A stretch of 44,869 bases of DNA, taken from the NCBI GenBank assembly GCA_028718185.1, contig JAQUMH010000014.1:1-44869 (forward strand). The letters run 5' to 3'. This DNA comes from Elusimicrobiota bacterium (lineage in GTDB: Bacteria; Elusimicrobiota; UBA8919). Under the pieces are notes generated by a model. That model was not told where the DNA came from, made no database searches, and saw only the letters and a list, made by a program, of their open reading frames with translations. Both the position numbers and the translations under genes were made by a program. The stretch's first letter is position 1. Each line of letters begins with the position of its first letter. Positions 25,288-33,687 of the stretch are shown here, piece after piece.

Positions 25288-25488
25288 ATGCGTGGTAAAG
25301 TAAAGTGGTTCAATGACTCCAAGGGTTACGGCTTCTTGGCGAAAGATGATGGTTCAGGTGATGTGTTCGTTCACTTTTCTTCTATTTCCGGTGATGGCTT
25401 TAAAACACTGGCAGAAGGCGATGCAGTTGAATTTGACGTTACGGATTCTGATAAAGGTCCAAAAGCAACTAATGTGAAAAAAGTCTAA
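25288..25488 (+). CDS. Cold-shock-domain protein
   Basis: The 66-residue single cold-shock domain is a five-strand OB fold. RNP1 is KGYGFLAKD and RNP2 is DVFVHFSSI, with the usual [10 protein letters not shown] start and PKATNVKKV end. These proteins bind single-stranded RNA and DNA and act as RNA chaperones in the cytoplasm. AAGGAGG lies about nine bases before the ATG. It is flanked by its own strong promoter and terminator and so is a single-gene unit with a leader of about 80 nt. Which Csp paralogue it is, and whether it is induced by cold, cannot be told from sequence. Confidence 0.96.
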   Translation: MRGKVKWFNDSKGYGFLAKDDGSGDVFVHFSSISGDGFKTLAEGDAVEFDVTDSDKGPKATNVKKV

Positions 25489-25505
25489 GAACATTATATA
25501 AAAGC

Positions 25506-25543
25506 AAAAACCAACCTCGATATATTCGAGGTTGGTTTTTTTT
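25506..25543 (+). terminator. Rho-independent terminator of the cold-shock gene
   Basis: AACCAACCTCGA pairs perfectly with TCGAGGTTGGTT across a five-base TATAT loop, followed by a run of T; the A-run before it extends the stem. Confidence 0.92.
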
Positions 25544-25550
25544 CTATGCG

Positions 25551-25804
25551 CGGAAGCCGGCTCTACCGAAACGGCTGAGTCTATTTTTTTGAGTCCCCTA
25601 CTGGAGACCAAAAAAATGATCCCGCAAAGCGTGGGCACATGATCCCGATTACAAATTCCATTATAAATAAAAATCGGGTTAGTGCTCGGAGGTCGGAGCA
25701 ACTGCACCGACCGAGAACACAATCCCGATTACATATTCAGTTATAAATAAAAATCGGGATGATCAATCGGAAGCCGGAGCTATCACACCGACCGAGCACA
25801 GATT
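25551..25804. repeat. Structured tandem repeat between csp and the propeller gene
   Basis: Two 80-nt units start at 25642 and 25722. Each opens with a 37-nt element whose ends ATCCCGATT and AATCGGG pair, enclosing TTATAAATAAA. Each then has a GC-rich hairpin ending in CACCGACCGAG (25684-25715 and 25766-25797). A third, diverged GC-rich copy lies at 25551-25579 (CGGAAGCCGG...CGGCTGAG). Between them, 25583-25617 is an imperfect inverted repeat bounded by T-runs and A-runs. In the GC-rich hairpins the 5' arm carries a three-base AGG or AAG bulge. The 334-nt gap from csp to the next gene holds no protein gene. Confidence 0.7.
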
Positions 25805-25822
25805 AAAAAGGAGATGTAACAA

Positions 25823-26377
25823 ATGAAAAAAATAATGTTGACAACGATAACAGTAATGCTGATTAGTATATGGCAAGTATGTTTAGCAAGTTCTATTGGA
25901 ACGATAAATCCTGTGTTGTTATGGGAAAAAAAATTGCCCTTTAAAATTGATGATATCAAAATGGCAAAGGGAAGCGGAGATATTATTTTTGTTTCTAACA
26001 GTCAAATAATACTTTATGATAAAAATGGTTACAAAAGATTTCAATGGGGACCTAGGGTAGATAGGGCACCAAGTGGAGTAGATATATCTGATAATGGAAG
26101 TATAATTATTTATCAAACTAATTGGACAGAGGATTATATTTGGGAAAAAGGAATAGATTTGCAAAAATCAGGTTGGGATATTAAAATACATTATGCTACC
26201 AGAAAAGGAAAAGAACTCTGGAATAAAAAAATGGTGGGAGCAGGGTATTTGTCTCCTGATGGAAGTATGGTAGCAGTTGGTCCTTCTGGTGGAGAGGGAA
26301 GCAACTTAACTCTTTTAGATTCCAATGGAAAACAAATTTGGGAATACATTTATGAAATTGGGGGGGGGCTAATATAG
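25823..26377 (+). CDS. N-terminal half of an exported beta-propeller protein, cut by a frameshift at poly-G
   Basis: The 184 residues begin with a signal peptide (about 1-23, ending LAS) after AAGGAG. Propeller-like blades follow, with repeats of D.KMA.GSGDIIFVS, YDKNG, VDISDNGSIIIY and LSPDGSMVAVG: the WD40/PQQ-like pattern of a hydrophobic strand, S-x-DG turn, then a strand. The frame ends at TAG 26375-26377, just after nine G (26360-26368). With one more G (or two fewer) the sequence would continue as GANIAFSPDSSF, D-G-G turns and on into the next reading frame without a stop, giving a protein of about 377 residues. I did not recognise a specific function. Confidence 0.8.
   Translation: MKKIMLTTITVMLISIWQVCLASSIGTINPVLLWEKKLPFKIDDIKMAKGSGDIIFVSNSQIILYDKNGYKRFQWGPRVDRAPSGVDISDNGSIIIYQTNWTEDYIWEKGIDLQKSGWDIKIHYATRKGKELWNKKMVGAGYLSPDGSMVAVGPSGGEGSNLTLLDSNGKQIWEYIYEIGGGLI
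26360..26368 (+). repeat. Nine-G homopolymer causing a frameshift
   Basis: (G)9 inside the propeller gene. Ten or seven G would join the upstream and downstream frames. Tracts like this change length by strand slippage (phase variation) and are also common sequencing errors. Confidence 0.85.
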
Positions 26378-26421
26378 CTTTTTCTCCAGATTCTAGCTTT
26401 ATAGGGTTATCTGATGGAGGT

Positions 26422-26955
26422 GTGGGTGGTGATTTACGATTATTTAATAGATATGGTAATCTTATGTTTGAAAAAACACAATGTGATGGAATTGTATCAC
26501 TTTCTGAAGATGGTAATTATATTTCAACTTATCCTCATGAAGATGTAATACATCCTGAATTTTCTCATCATGGAAAAGTTTATGATAAGAATGGAAATGT
26601 AGTTATAGAAGGTTTTGGTTCAGTATCAGCAGACGGAAAAAGATTCGCTCTTTTACTTGATACTACAACCATTATTTATTCTCTGCCAGATAAGATAGTA
26701 ATAAAAGAATATCCTATTCAGGGGACAGATGTAGTATTATCTTCTGATGGAAGATTTATAGTGGTGGTGGGAACAAAGACAGATACTGCGTCTACTAATA
26801 ATATCATTGTTATTGATTCGCAAGAAGATAGAATTTGGGAGACATATGCATCATATACGAATACATCTCCACATATTTTTCTAACGAAAGATGGCAAGTA
26901 TTTATTGGTTATTAGTTATCAAGAAAATAAACTTTTTTACTATAACCTCTACTAA
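26422..26955 (+). CDS. C-terminal half of the frameshifted beta-propeller protein
   Basis: The reading frame is open from the poly-G tract (in-frame codons from 26368) to TAA 26953-26955; the first formal start is GTG 26422. Residues continue the same propeller pattern (LFNRYGNLMFE, VSLSEDGNYIS, GSVSADGKRFALL, VVLSSDGRFIVVV, FLTKDGKYLLVIS), about four blades. No ribosome site is near the GTG and there is no signal peptide, so on its own this piece would not be exported or well translated. It is best read as the second half of the gene starting at 25823. Confidence 0.78.
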   Translation: MGGDLRLFNRYGNLMFEKTQCDGIVSLSEDGNYISTYPHEDVIHPEFSHHGKVYDKNGNVVIEGFGSVSADGKRFALLLDTTTIIYSLPDKIVIKEYPIQGTDVVLSSDGRFIVVVGTKTDTASTNNIIVIDSQEDRIWETYASYTNTSPHIFLTKDGKYLLVISYQENKLFYYNLY

Positions 26956-27067
26956 ATAAAAATATAAAATTATGTTAAAATACAAATGGTTTTTAATTTC
27001 TTTTGTTGTTTTTAGTCTTAGGGGAGTTGACTTGGTTGACTTAGGCGATAAAACAATATAAAAAAAG

Positions 27068-27119
27068 TCCTCAGTAAAGTTGCATAGTAATGCAACCGCT
27101 ACAAATTGAGGATTTTTTT
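27068..27119 (+). terminator. Terminator between the propeller gene and secA
   Basis: TCCTCA and TGAGGA form an outer stem followed by seven T. Inside it is a second perfect hairpin, GTTGCAT-AGTA-ATGCAAC (27079-27096). Confidence 0.85.
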
Positions 27120-27120
27120 A

Positions 27121-27148
27121 TTGACTTTTTTTAACAGATGAATATAAT
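27121..27148 (+). promoter_or_regulatory. Predicted promoter for secA
   Basis: TTGACT (27121-27126), 16-nt spacer, TATAAT (27143-27148), immediately after the terminator T-run and about 47 nt before the secA ATG. Confidence 0.65.
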
Positions 27149-27195
27149 GAGAGTGTTGTCCGAAGTATAAATAACAATCTCTAATTGCATACCTT

Positions 27196-29814
27196 ATGAT
27201 AAATTTCATTTTCAGAAAACTGTTTGGAACAAAATCAGAACGGGACATCAAAAAACTCCAACCTTTAATAGAGCAAATTAATCTTTTGGAAGAACAAATC
27301 AAAAAACTATCAGATGATAGTTTAAAGTTGAAAACTACCGAATTAAAGAAACGCCTTTCGGATGGTGAAACTATAGAAGATATTTTACCGGAAGCTTTTG
27401 CAGTTGTAAGGGAAACCTCAAAACGCACGATAGGTTTAAGGCATTTTGATGTCCAGCTCATCGGAGGAATGATCCTGCATCAGGGTAAAATATCTGAAAT
27501 GAAAACCGGTGAAGGAAAAACACTTATTGCTCCTCTTGCGGCATATTTAAATTCCCTGACAGGGAATGGCGTACATATAGTAACTGTTAATGATTATCTT
27601 GCAAAACGTGACCGTTACTGGATGGGTCCTATCCATGAATTTTTGGGGTTAACCGTAGGCTTTATCCAGCATGATACCTCAGATGAAGAGAGAAAATTGA
27701 TGTATCAATGTGATATTACATATGTTACAAATTCAGAACTTGGTTTCGATTATCTGCGTGATAATATGAAACGTTCAAAAGAAGAAAGAGTCTTGCGGGA
27801 ATTAAATTATGCGATAGTTGATGAAGTCGACTCAATTTTAATTGACGAAGCAAGAACTCCTTTGATAATTTCCGGTCCTGCCGAAGAATCAACTGACAAA
27901 TATTATATTATCAATAAAATAATTCCGCACCTTAAACGAAAAAAAATTACTGAAGCAGAAGAGATAGATGCAAAATACAAAGGAGTTGATTTGGCTGTCG
28001 GTTATGACGCTATTATAGATGAAAAAAATCACACGGTCACATTAACAATGCAAGGTGTACAAAAATGCGAGAAAATGCTGGGTATAAAAAACCTTTATGA
28101 TGATGTACAGTCAGAATGGGTCCATCATATAAACCAGGCACTAAAAGCGCACGACCTTTTCAATAAGGACATTGATTATGTTGTTAAAGACGGTGAGGTT
28201 TTAATTGTTGATGAATTTACAGGACGACTTATGCCGGGTCGCCGCTGGTCTGAAGGTCTTCACCAGGCGGTTGAGGCAAAGGAAAATTTAAGAATTGCCG
28301 AAGAGAACCAGACACTTGCAACTATAACCTATCAAAACTTTTTTAAACTCTACAAAAAGATATCAGGTATGACAGGTACAGCAATGACTGAAGCACATGA
28401 GTTCTGGCATATATATAAGCTGGATGTTGTTGAAATACCTACGAACCAACCAATGATACGCAGTGATTTTCCGGACGTTATTTATCGAACTGCAAAAGAA
28501 AAATACGATGCAATTTTACAGGAAATAGAAGAACTCCATAAAATTGGAAGACCTATTTTAGTCGGCACCCGCTCAATTGAAAAAAACGAAAAACTTTCGG
28601 CAATGTTAAAGAAGCGAGGCGTACCGCATCAATTACTAAATGCTAAATTTCACGAACAGGAAGCTCAAATTATAGCACAGGCGGGAAGGAAAAAAGCAGT
28701 GACGGTAGCAACAAATATGGCGGGAAGAGGAACCGATATTGTTTTAGGCGGAACTCCTTCAGAACCTTCAGAACAGGAAGAAGTTAAAAAACTTGGCGGA
28801 CTTCATATAATAGGAAGTGAAAGACATGATGCGAGAAGAATAGACAATCAATTAAGAGGCAGGTCAGGCAGGCAGGGAGACATGGGCTCGTCAAGGTTTT
28901 TCTTATCGCTGGAAGATGAACTAATGCGGCTTTTCGGTTCAGATAGAATTGCACCTATTATGGAAAGACTCGGTATGAAAGAGGGTGAGGTCATTGAGCA
29001 TCCGCTTGTTTCACGTGCTATAGAAAATGCACAGCGAAAAGTAGAGGAAATGAATTTTGAAATACGAAAAAATTTACTTGAGTACGACAATGTAATGAAC
29101 AAGCAGCGGGAAGTAATTTATGCACTGAGAAATTCTATACTTGAAGGTGATAATATTTCCGAAAAGATTTGGAATATGATAGATGAGACTGTTGATGAAA
29201 AAATTGAAATCTACTGTCCTAAAAAAGAATATCCTGAAAAATGGGAAATTGATACAATTTTTATATGGGCAAAGAAAACTTTTGGACTTGATTTAAAACT
29301 TTCCGGTGAAGAAATACAGAAACTTAACCAGGAATCATTCAAAGAATTACTGATAGATAAAATAAAGAATATCTACAATCAGCGTGAAACAGAATTTACA
29401 AAAGAAATAATGGAAAACATAGAAAAACAAGTCATGCTTCAGGTGATTGATAATGCCTGGAAAAATCATCTTTATGATTTAGACCAGCTGCGTAAAGGTG
29501 TAGGACTCCGTGCGTATGGGCAGAAAGATCCTTTAGTTGAATATAAGAAAGAATCGTTGTCTCTTTTTATGATGATGATGGACAGAATACGAGAAGAAAG
29601 CGTTGAATATATTTTTAGAGTTCAGGTAATGCCCCAGCCAAGAACGAGACCTGCACCACTTCCACTTGGCACACAAAAACCAAAAATAGAAAACCAGTTT
29701 AATCAAACACAACAGCCACAGTCAGATATTCCAAAAACTCTCAAAAAAATTGGAAGAAATGATCCTTGCCCTTGCGGTAGCGGTAAAAAATACAAGAAAT
29801 GTTGTGGGAAGTAA
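27196..29814 (+). CDS. secA: Preprotein translocase ATPase SecA
   Basis: SecA pushes unfolded preproteins through SecYEG. The 872 residues show nucleotide-binding domain 1 with Walker A (MKTGEGKT, about 100) and DEAD-like VDEVDSILIDEARTPLIISG (about 208-227), the preprotein cross-linking domain, nucleotide-binding domain 2 (TNMAGRGTDIVLGG, about 505; GRSGRQGD, about 555), the helical scaffold and wing, and the C-terminal zinc tail CPCGSGKKYKKCCGK used for SecB or lipid contact. Length and order are normal. It has its own promoter and starts a run secA-yjbQ-nadE-lnt with small gaps. The many signal-peptide proteins in this window depend on it. Confidence 0.97.
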   Translation: MINFIFRKLFGTKSERDIKKLQPLIEQINLLEEQIKKLSDDSLKLKTTELKKRLSDGETIEDILPEAFAVVRETSKRTIGLRHFDVQLIGGMILHQGKISEMKTGEGKTLIAPLAAYLNSLTGNGVHIVTVNDYLAKRDRYWMGPIHEFLGLTVGFIQHDTSDEERKLMYQCDITYVTNSELGFDYLRDNMKRSKEERVLRELNYAIVDEVDSILIDEARTPLIISGPAEESTDKYYIINKIIPHLKRKKITEAEEIDAKYKGVDLAVGYDAIIDEKNHTVTLTMQGVQKCEKMLGIKNLYDDVQSEWVHHINQALKAHDLFNKDIDYVVKDGEVLIVDEFTGRLMPGRRWSEGLHQAVEAKENLRIAEENQTLATITYQNFFKLYKKISGMTGTAMTEAHEFWHIYKLDVVEIPTNQPMIRSDFPDVIYRTAKEKYDAILQEIEELHKIGRPILVGTRSIEKNEKLSAMLKKRGVPHQLLNAKFHEQEAQIIAQAGRKKAVTVATNMAGRGTDIVLGGTPSEPSEQEEVKKLGGLHIIGSERHDARRIDNQLRGRSGRQGDMGSSRFFLSLEDELMRLFGSDRIAPIMERLGMKEGEVIEHPLVSRAIENAQRKVEEMNFEIRKNLLEYDNVMNKQREVIYALRNSILEGDNISEKIWNMIDETVDEKIEIYCPKKEYPEKWEIDTIFIWAKKTFGLDLKLSGEEIQKLNQESFKELLIDKIKNIYNQRETEFTKEIMENIEKQVMLQVIDNAWKNHLYDLDQLRKGVGLRAYGQKDPLVEYKKESLSLFMMMMDRIREESVEYIFRVQVMPQPRTRPAPLPLGTQKPKIENQFNQTQQPQSDIPKTLKKIGRNDPCPCGSGKKYKKCCGK

Positions 29815-29820
29815 ACATTC

Positions 29821-30219
29821 ATGTTTCATAAAATAAAATTAATTACTAATAAAAATGTTGAATTTATTAATATTACATCTATTGTTGAAAAGAATATTTT
29901 AGAATCAAAATCCAACAATGGTACTTGCGTTGTCTTTGTTCCGCACACAACTGCCGGAATCACAATTAATGAAAATGCTGACCCCGATGTAGTGGAAGAT
30001 ATTTTGATGATTTTGGATAAAAAAATCCCGTTAAACGATGCTAATTATAAGCATTCAGAAGGAAACTCTGCAGCTCATGTAAAAGCATCATTAATGGGTT
30101 CATCTGTAACAATAATTATTGAAAATGGAAAATTTCAGCTTGGCATGTGGCAGGGAATATACTTTTGTGAATTTGACGGTCCAAGAACTCGTGAATTTTG
30201 GATAAAAGTAATTTCTTAA
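29821..30219 (+). CDS. yjbQ: YjbQ/UPF0047 family protein
   Basis: The 132-residue protein matches YjbQ/UPF0047 throughout: VVFVPHTTAGITINENADPD (about 38-57), NYKHSEGNSAAHVKASLMGS (about 79-98), and LGMWQGIYFCEFDGPR (about 107-122). The conserved His, Asp and Glu line a putative metal or substrate site. A member from E. coli has weak thiamine-phosphate synthase activity, but the real role is unsettled. It starts six bases after the secA stop and is probably co-transcribed with it. Confidence 0.92.
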   Translation: MFHKIKLITNKNVEFINITSIVEKNILESKSNNGTCVVFVPHTTAGITINENADPDVVEDILMILDKKIPLNDANYKHSEGNSAAHVKASLMGSSVTIIIENGKFQLGMWQGIYFCEFDGPRTREFWIKVIS

Positions 30220-30243
30220 TCTTGCGACAAAGGAGCTTATTTT

Positions 30244-30945
30244 ATGAACTACAAATCTTTAGAAAATCAGATTGTTAAATGGTTAAAAAAGAAAGTTAAA
30301 GAATCCGGTCAGAAGGGAATTGTTTTAGGACTTTCAGGAGGAATTGATTCTTCTGTTGTCGCTGTTTTAAGTAAAAAAGCGGTGGGAAAAAACAATTTAT
30401 TATGTATTATTTTACCTTGTCAGTCTCAGAAATCAGATATTAATGACGCAAAGAAAGTAATAAGAAAATTTGGTCTTAACTCTAAAACGATTGATATTAC
30501 AAAAATATTTGATAATTTTATTAAAATATTGCCGACAGGAAATAAGCTATCAAATGCCAACTTAAAACCCCGGCTAAGAATGCTTGTATTGTATTATTTT
30601 GCAAATAAATTAAATTATGTTGTTGCCGGCACAGGTAACAAATCTGAGCTTTCAATCGGCTATTTTACAAAATATGGCGATGGCGGAGTAGATATACTTC
30701 CGATAGGCAACCTTTATAAATCGGAAGTCAGAGGGTTGGCTAAAGAATTAAATATACCGGAAGAAATTATAAAAAAACCGCCGACTGCCGGGTTATGGGC
30801 AGGGCAAACTGACGAGAGTGAAATTGGAACAACCTATGACGAATTAGAATGGCAATTAAAAAATAAAAAATATACTAAAAAAATAAGTAAATATGTGAAT
30901 CGCGCAAAGCACAAGTTGTGTACTCCCTCAATATTTAAACCATAA
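30244..30945 (+). CDS. nadE: NAD+ synthetase, ammonia-dependent type
   Basis: This enzyme makes NAD+ from deamido-NAD+, ATP and ammonia, the last step of NAD synthesis. The 233 residues contain the PP-loop SGGIDSSV (about 30-37), the substrate region TGNKSELSIGYFTKYGDGGVD (split as TGNKSELSIGY and TKYGDGGVD, about 137-157), and KPPTAGLWAGQTDESEIG near the C-terminus, with the family's KxPSAxLxxGQxDE pattern. There is no glutaminase domain, so free ammonia is the expected donor. AAGGAG lies upstream. The last base overlaps the first base of lnt, so the two are coupled. Confidence 0.95.
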   Translation: MNYKSLENQIVKWLKKKVKESGQKGIVLGLSGGIDSSVVAVLSKKAVGKNNLLCIILPCQSQKSDINDAKKVIRKFGLNSKTIDITKIFDNFIKILPTGNKLSNANLKPRLRMLVLYYFANKLNYVVAGTGNKSELSIGYFTKYGDGGVDILPIGNLYKSEVRGLAKELNIPEEIIKKPPTAGLWAGQTDESEIGTTYDELEWQLKNKKYTKKISKYVNRAKHKLCTPSIFKP

Positions 30946-32423
30946 TGAAAAAAATACTTTTATGTATTTTATCATCAATACTTTTAATTTTATCATTCCC
31001 AAAAACATCATTATGGTTTCTTGCTTGGATTTCACTTGTACCGCTTTTTGCTGCAATTCAAGATGAAAAACCGTTAAAATCATTTTTATACGGAATTTTC
31101 ACCGGTCTAATTTTTTATTGTGGAATTTTATATTGGCTTGCTACGACATTTTCTGCCGCCGGCGAATCAATAATAGTCAGCATAACCGTTCTTATTTTAC
31201 TTTCTTTTTATCTTGCAATTTACTTTGGACTTTTCTGCCTTTCATATTCCTTACTTCCTACTACCCACTCCCTACTTCCTGTTTTTCTTCCTGCCTTTAC
31301 CTGGGTTTCTTTAGAACTTATTCGTACACATCTTTTCACAGGCTTTCCTTGGGCACTTTTAGGCTATACACAATGGAACTTTCTTCCTATAATCCAGATT
31401 TCAGAATTCACAGGGGTCTATGGAATATCGTTCCTTATTGTTATTACAAATTTAACAATTTTAAAAATTATTAATGAACGCTCTTTAAAGAATATTTCAA
31501 CAATTGTAACTTGTTTTCTTTTTTTAATCAGTTTACTATTCGGTTTTTTTAAACTTAACAAATCAACGAATGAACAAATGAACAAATCAACGATTATAAG
31601 TATTTTGCAAGGCAACATAGATCAGTATAAAAAATGGGATAATACATATGAACAGGAGATACTTGATACGTATTCACAACTGGCTAACTTGTGTCCGTCA
31701 AAAACCAACTTAATTATTTGGCCGGAATCAGCGATTCCGGAGGATTTGGTAAATAACAAAAATATTTCCAATTGGATTAAGAATCTTGCAAAAAAAACAA
31801 GGACCCAACATTTAGTTGGTTCAAACGTTTTTAGAAACAATGAAAATTATACTTCAGCTTTTTTAATATCTAATGACGGTAAGATTATAGATGAATATTC
31901 TAAAATTCATCTCGTACCATTCGGAGAATATGTTCCTCTAAGACATATTATAGGCAAATTTGTAAAAGCAATAAATGAAATAGGAGAATTTACACCAGGT
32001 AAAGAATATAACGTTATTAATTCTGCAATCGGAAAGATTGGAGTAAACATCTGTTTTGAAACAATATTCCCAAACGAAACAAGAAAATCAATCAGAAATG
32101 GAGCTGAAATAATAGTAAATATTACAAATGACGCATGGTATCTTAAAACATCTGCACCGTATCAGCACTTTACGATTAATATTTTCAGAGCGGTTGAAAA
32201 TAGGCGCGAAGTTATAAGAGCGGCGAATACAGGTATTTCAGGATTCATAGATTCTTGCGGTAGAGTAAGATTAAAAACAAATATTTTCACTAAAACAATA
32301 CTTACTGATTCTATCCAACTTTCCAGCAAATTAACTTTTTATACAAAACATGGAGATATTTTTGCATATATTTGTACTTTATTAACTATTATCATTTTAG
32401 TTAAAAAATATTTCAATTTTTAA
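30945..32423 (+). CDS. lnt: Apolipoprotein N-acyltransferase
   Basis: Lnt adds the third acyl chain to lipoproteins in the inner membrane of diderms. The 492 residues have about six membrane helices (1-200), a periplasmic nitrilase-fold catalytic domain (about 215-460) and a last helix. The catalytic triad is recognisable: Glu in IIWPESAIP, Lys in the region around SKIHLVPFGEY, and Cys in GKIGVNICFET. Its presence agrees with the LptE-like lipoprotein in this window and an outer membrane. A short low-complexity stretch (AACAAATGAACAAATCAACG near 31571-31592) encodes the NEQMNKST linker between the membrane and catalytic parts. Confidence 0.95.
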   Translation: MKKILLCILSSILLILSFPKTSLWFLAWISLVPLFAAIQDEKPLKSFLYGIFTGLIFYCGILYWLATTFSAAGESIIVSITVLILLSFYLAIYFGLFCLSYSLLPTTHSLLPVFLPAFTWVSLELIRTHLFTGFPWALLGYTQWNFLPIIQISEFTGVYGISFLIVITNLTILKIINERSLKNISTIVTCFLFLISLLFGFFKLNKSTNEQMNKSTIISILQGNIDQYKKWDNTYEQEILDTYSQLANLCPSKTNLIIWPESAIPEDLVNNKNISNWIKNLAKKTRTQHLVGSNVFRNNENYTSAFLISNDGKIIDEYSKIHLVPFGEYVPLRHIIGKFVKAINEIGEFTPGKEYNVINSAIGKIGVNICFETIFPNETRKSIRNGAEIIVNITNDAWYLKTSAPYQHFTINIFRAVENRREVIRAANTGISGFIDSCGRVRLKTNIFTKTILTDSIQLSSKLTFYTKHGDIFAYICTLLTIIILVKKYFNF

Positions 32424-32439
32424 TTATTTATTAAACCTA

Positions 32440-32467
32440 TTGAAAAATAATATTATTTTGATATAAT
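32440..32467 (+). promoter_or_regulatory. Predicted promoter for the sigma-54-like gene
   Basis: TTGAAA (32440-32445), 16-nt spacer, TATAAT (32462-32467). It predicts a leader of about 150 nt before ATG 32629. Confidence 0.6.
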
Positions 32468-32556
32468 GAGGTTGCTTAAAAACCAACAATTTCTAGTTAC
32501 CTATTAAACGACAGATTATGCAGATAGTTCTTGTGTAACCGTTGTTAAAAATTCCC

Positions 32557-32577
32557 ATCCCGATGTTACATCGGGAT
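32557..32577 (+). promoter_or_regulatory. Hairpin in the leader of the sigma-54-like gene
   Basis: ATCCCGATG-TTA-CATCGGGAT, a perfect 9-bp stem about 50 nt before the ATG. It has no T-run, so it is not a simple terminator. The ATCCCGAT arm resembles the hairpin arms at 25642 and 25722, so it may instead be a dispersed repeat. Confidence 0.5.
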
Positions 32578-32628
32578 AGATATAATCAGTAGCTGTTAAT
32601 CGTTTTTCCAACAGCCACATAATACAAA

Positions 32629-33675
32629 ATGAAACAACAATTAAAACTGAATCCCGCAATAGGAACAAGCATTTGTCAGATATTAGGAACGCGATTAACT
32701 AATATGGTAAAACTATCTGACAATAGATTTAATCAACTCATAAATGAACTGGAAGCACATCCCTTTTTTGAAAAATTAAAAAATGAAAATATTGTCAGAT
32801 ATAAAAAATTTCACAGAGGGGGATTTTATTCACAATTTTTAGAATTGAACGAAAACCTCTCTACCGACCACACATCTCCTGATGTAGAATTAATTTTAGA
32901 AACAAAACAAAAGGCAATTCAAATAATCAAAAAAATAGGATTATCAAATTTTCAAAAGTACTTCCTGTACGCTACAGATAATATTTCAAACAACGAAATG
33001 GCAACAAAATGCGGAATATCCGTTAATGAAATAAACATCGTCGTCAAGTTACTAAATGAAATATCCATTCATTCCGAATTTTATAATCCTTCGAAACTTG
33101 ATATAAAATCACAAATTAAATATAACAAACTTGCGTTAGTGGAGAGAACCAGTAACGATGATTTTACAATAAATTTTTTTTCGCCGAACTTAGCAAGAGG
33201 AAAATATGAAATTGATTATGAAAAGCTTGAAATACTAAAAAATAAAAAAATAAAATCATTTGTTCGCAAACTTGAATTGGTCAACATAAGAAAAACGGTT
33301 ATATATAAAATATTAGAAAGTGTAATATTGCATCAAAAAGAATTTTTATTTTCAAGTGATTTAGATAAAAGAAGATTATTGACACAAAGGGAACTTGCTG
33401 AACATATTAATGTAAACCCGAGTATTATTTGCCGTAGTATAATGAACAAAAGCATTGAATTTAGATCCGGCAAAGAAATTCCTTTAAAAAATTTCTTTTT
33501 AAACAAGAAAGATATAAAAATATCACTCATTAAAACAATTATTAACAAAAATAAAGCAAATATTAGTGCTGAAAAAATAAAGAAAATTATTAAAAATGAT
33601 TATCGGATAGATATCCCGAGAAGAAGTATTTCTTATTATATGAATGAGTTAAGCACAAAAACTAACATAAATTAA
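32629..33675 (+). CDS. Divergent, shortened RNA polymerase sigma-54-like factor
   Basis: The 348-residue protein has the RpoN plan in reduced form: an N-terminal activator-contact-like region (MKQQLKLNPAIGTSICQILG, then VKLSDNRFNQLINELEAHPF, about 1-48), a core-binding-like middle (about 85-150), a helix-turn-helix (about 250-278; LLTQRELAEHINVNPSIICR), and a C-terminal segment ending in PRRSISYYMNEL (about 330-341) where RpoN has its ARRTVAKYR box. Normal RpoN is about 450-500 residues, and the box is degenerate. An NtrC-type activator, the class that works only with sigma-54, starts 12 bases downstream, which supports the assignment. It could be the genome's true RpoN in divergent form or a specialised second copy. 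Promoter specificity is unknown. Confidence 0.72.
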   Translation: MKQQLKLNPAIGTSICQILGTRLTNMVKLSDNRFNQLINELEAHPFFEKLKNENIVRYKKFHRGGFYSQFLELNENLSTDHTSPDVELILETKQKAIQIIKKIGLSNFQKYFLYATDNISNNEMATKCGISVNEINIVVKLLNEISIHSEFYNPSKLDIKSQIKYNKLALVERTSNDDFTINFFSPNLARGKYEIDYEKLEILKNKKIKSFVRKLELVNIRKTVIYKILESVILHQKEFLFSSDLDKRRLLTQRELAEHINVNPSIICRSIMNKSIEFRSGKEIPLKNFFLNKKDIKISLIKTIINKNKANISAEKIKKIIKNDYRIDIPRRSISYYMNELSTKTNIN

Positions 33676-33687
33676 TCTTAAATAATT

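Noticed and set aside
25583-25640. Second terminator or riboswitch after the csp terminator
   Set aside because: The stem bounded by T7 and A7 is imperfect and faces no gene start directly; I could not match it to a known riboswitch class.
26972-27061. A 29-codon open frame (start MLKYKWFLISFVVFSL) after the propeller gene
   Set aside because: It has a signal-peptide-like start but no ribosome site and ends at once before the terminator. It may be a relic of an exported protein; too weak to annotate.
27061-27120. tRNA-like cloverleaf in the secA upstream region
   Set aside because: The nested hairpins lack a CCA-acceptor, T-loop and anticodon pattern and end in a T-run; a terminator explains them.
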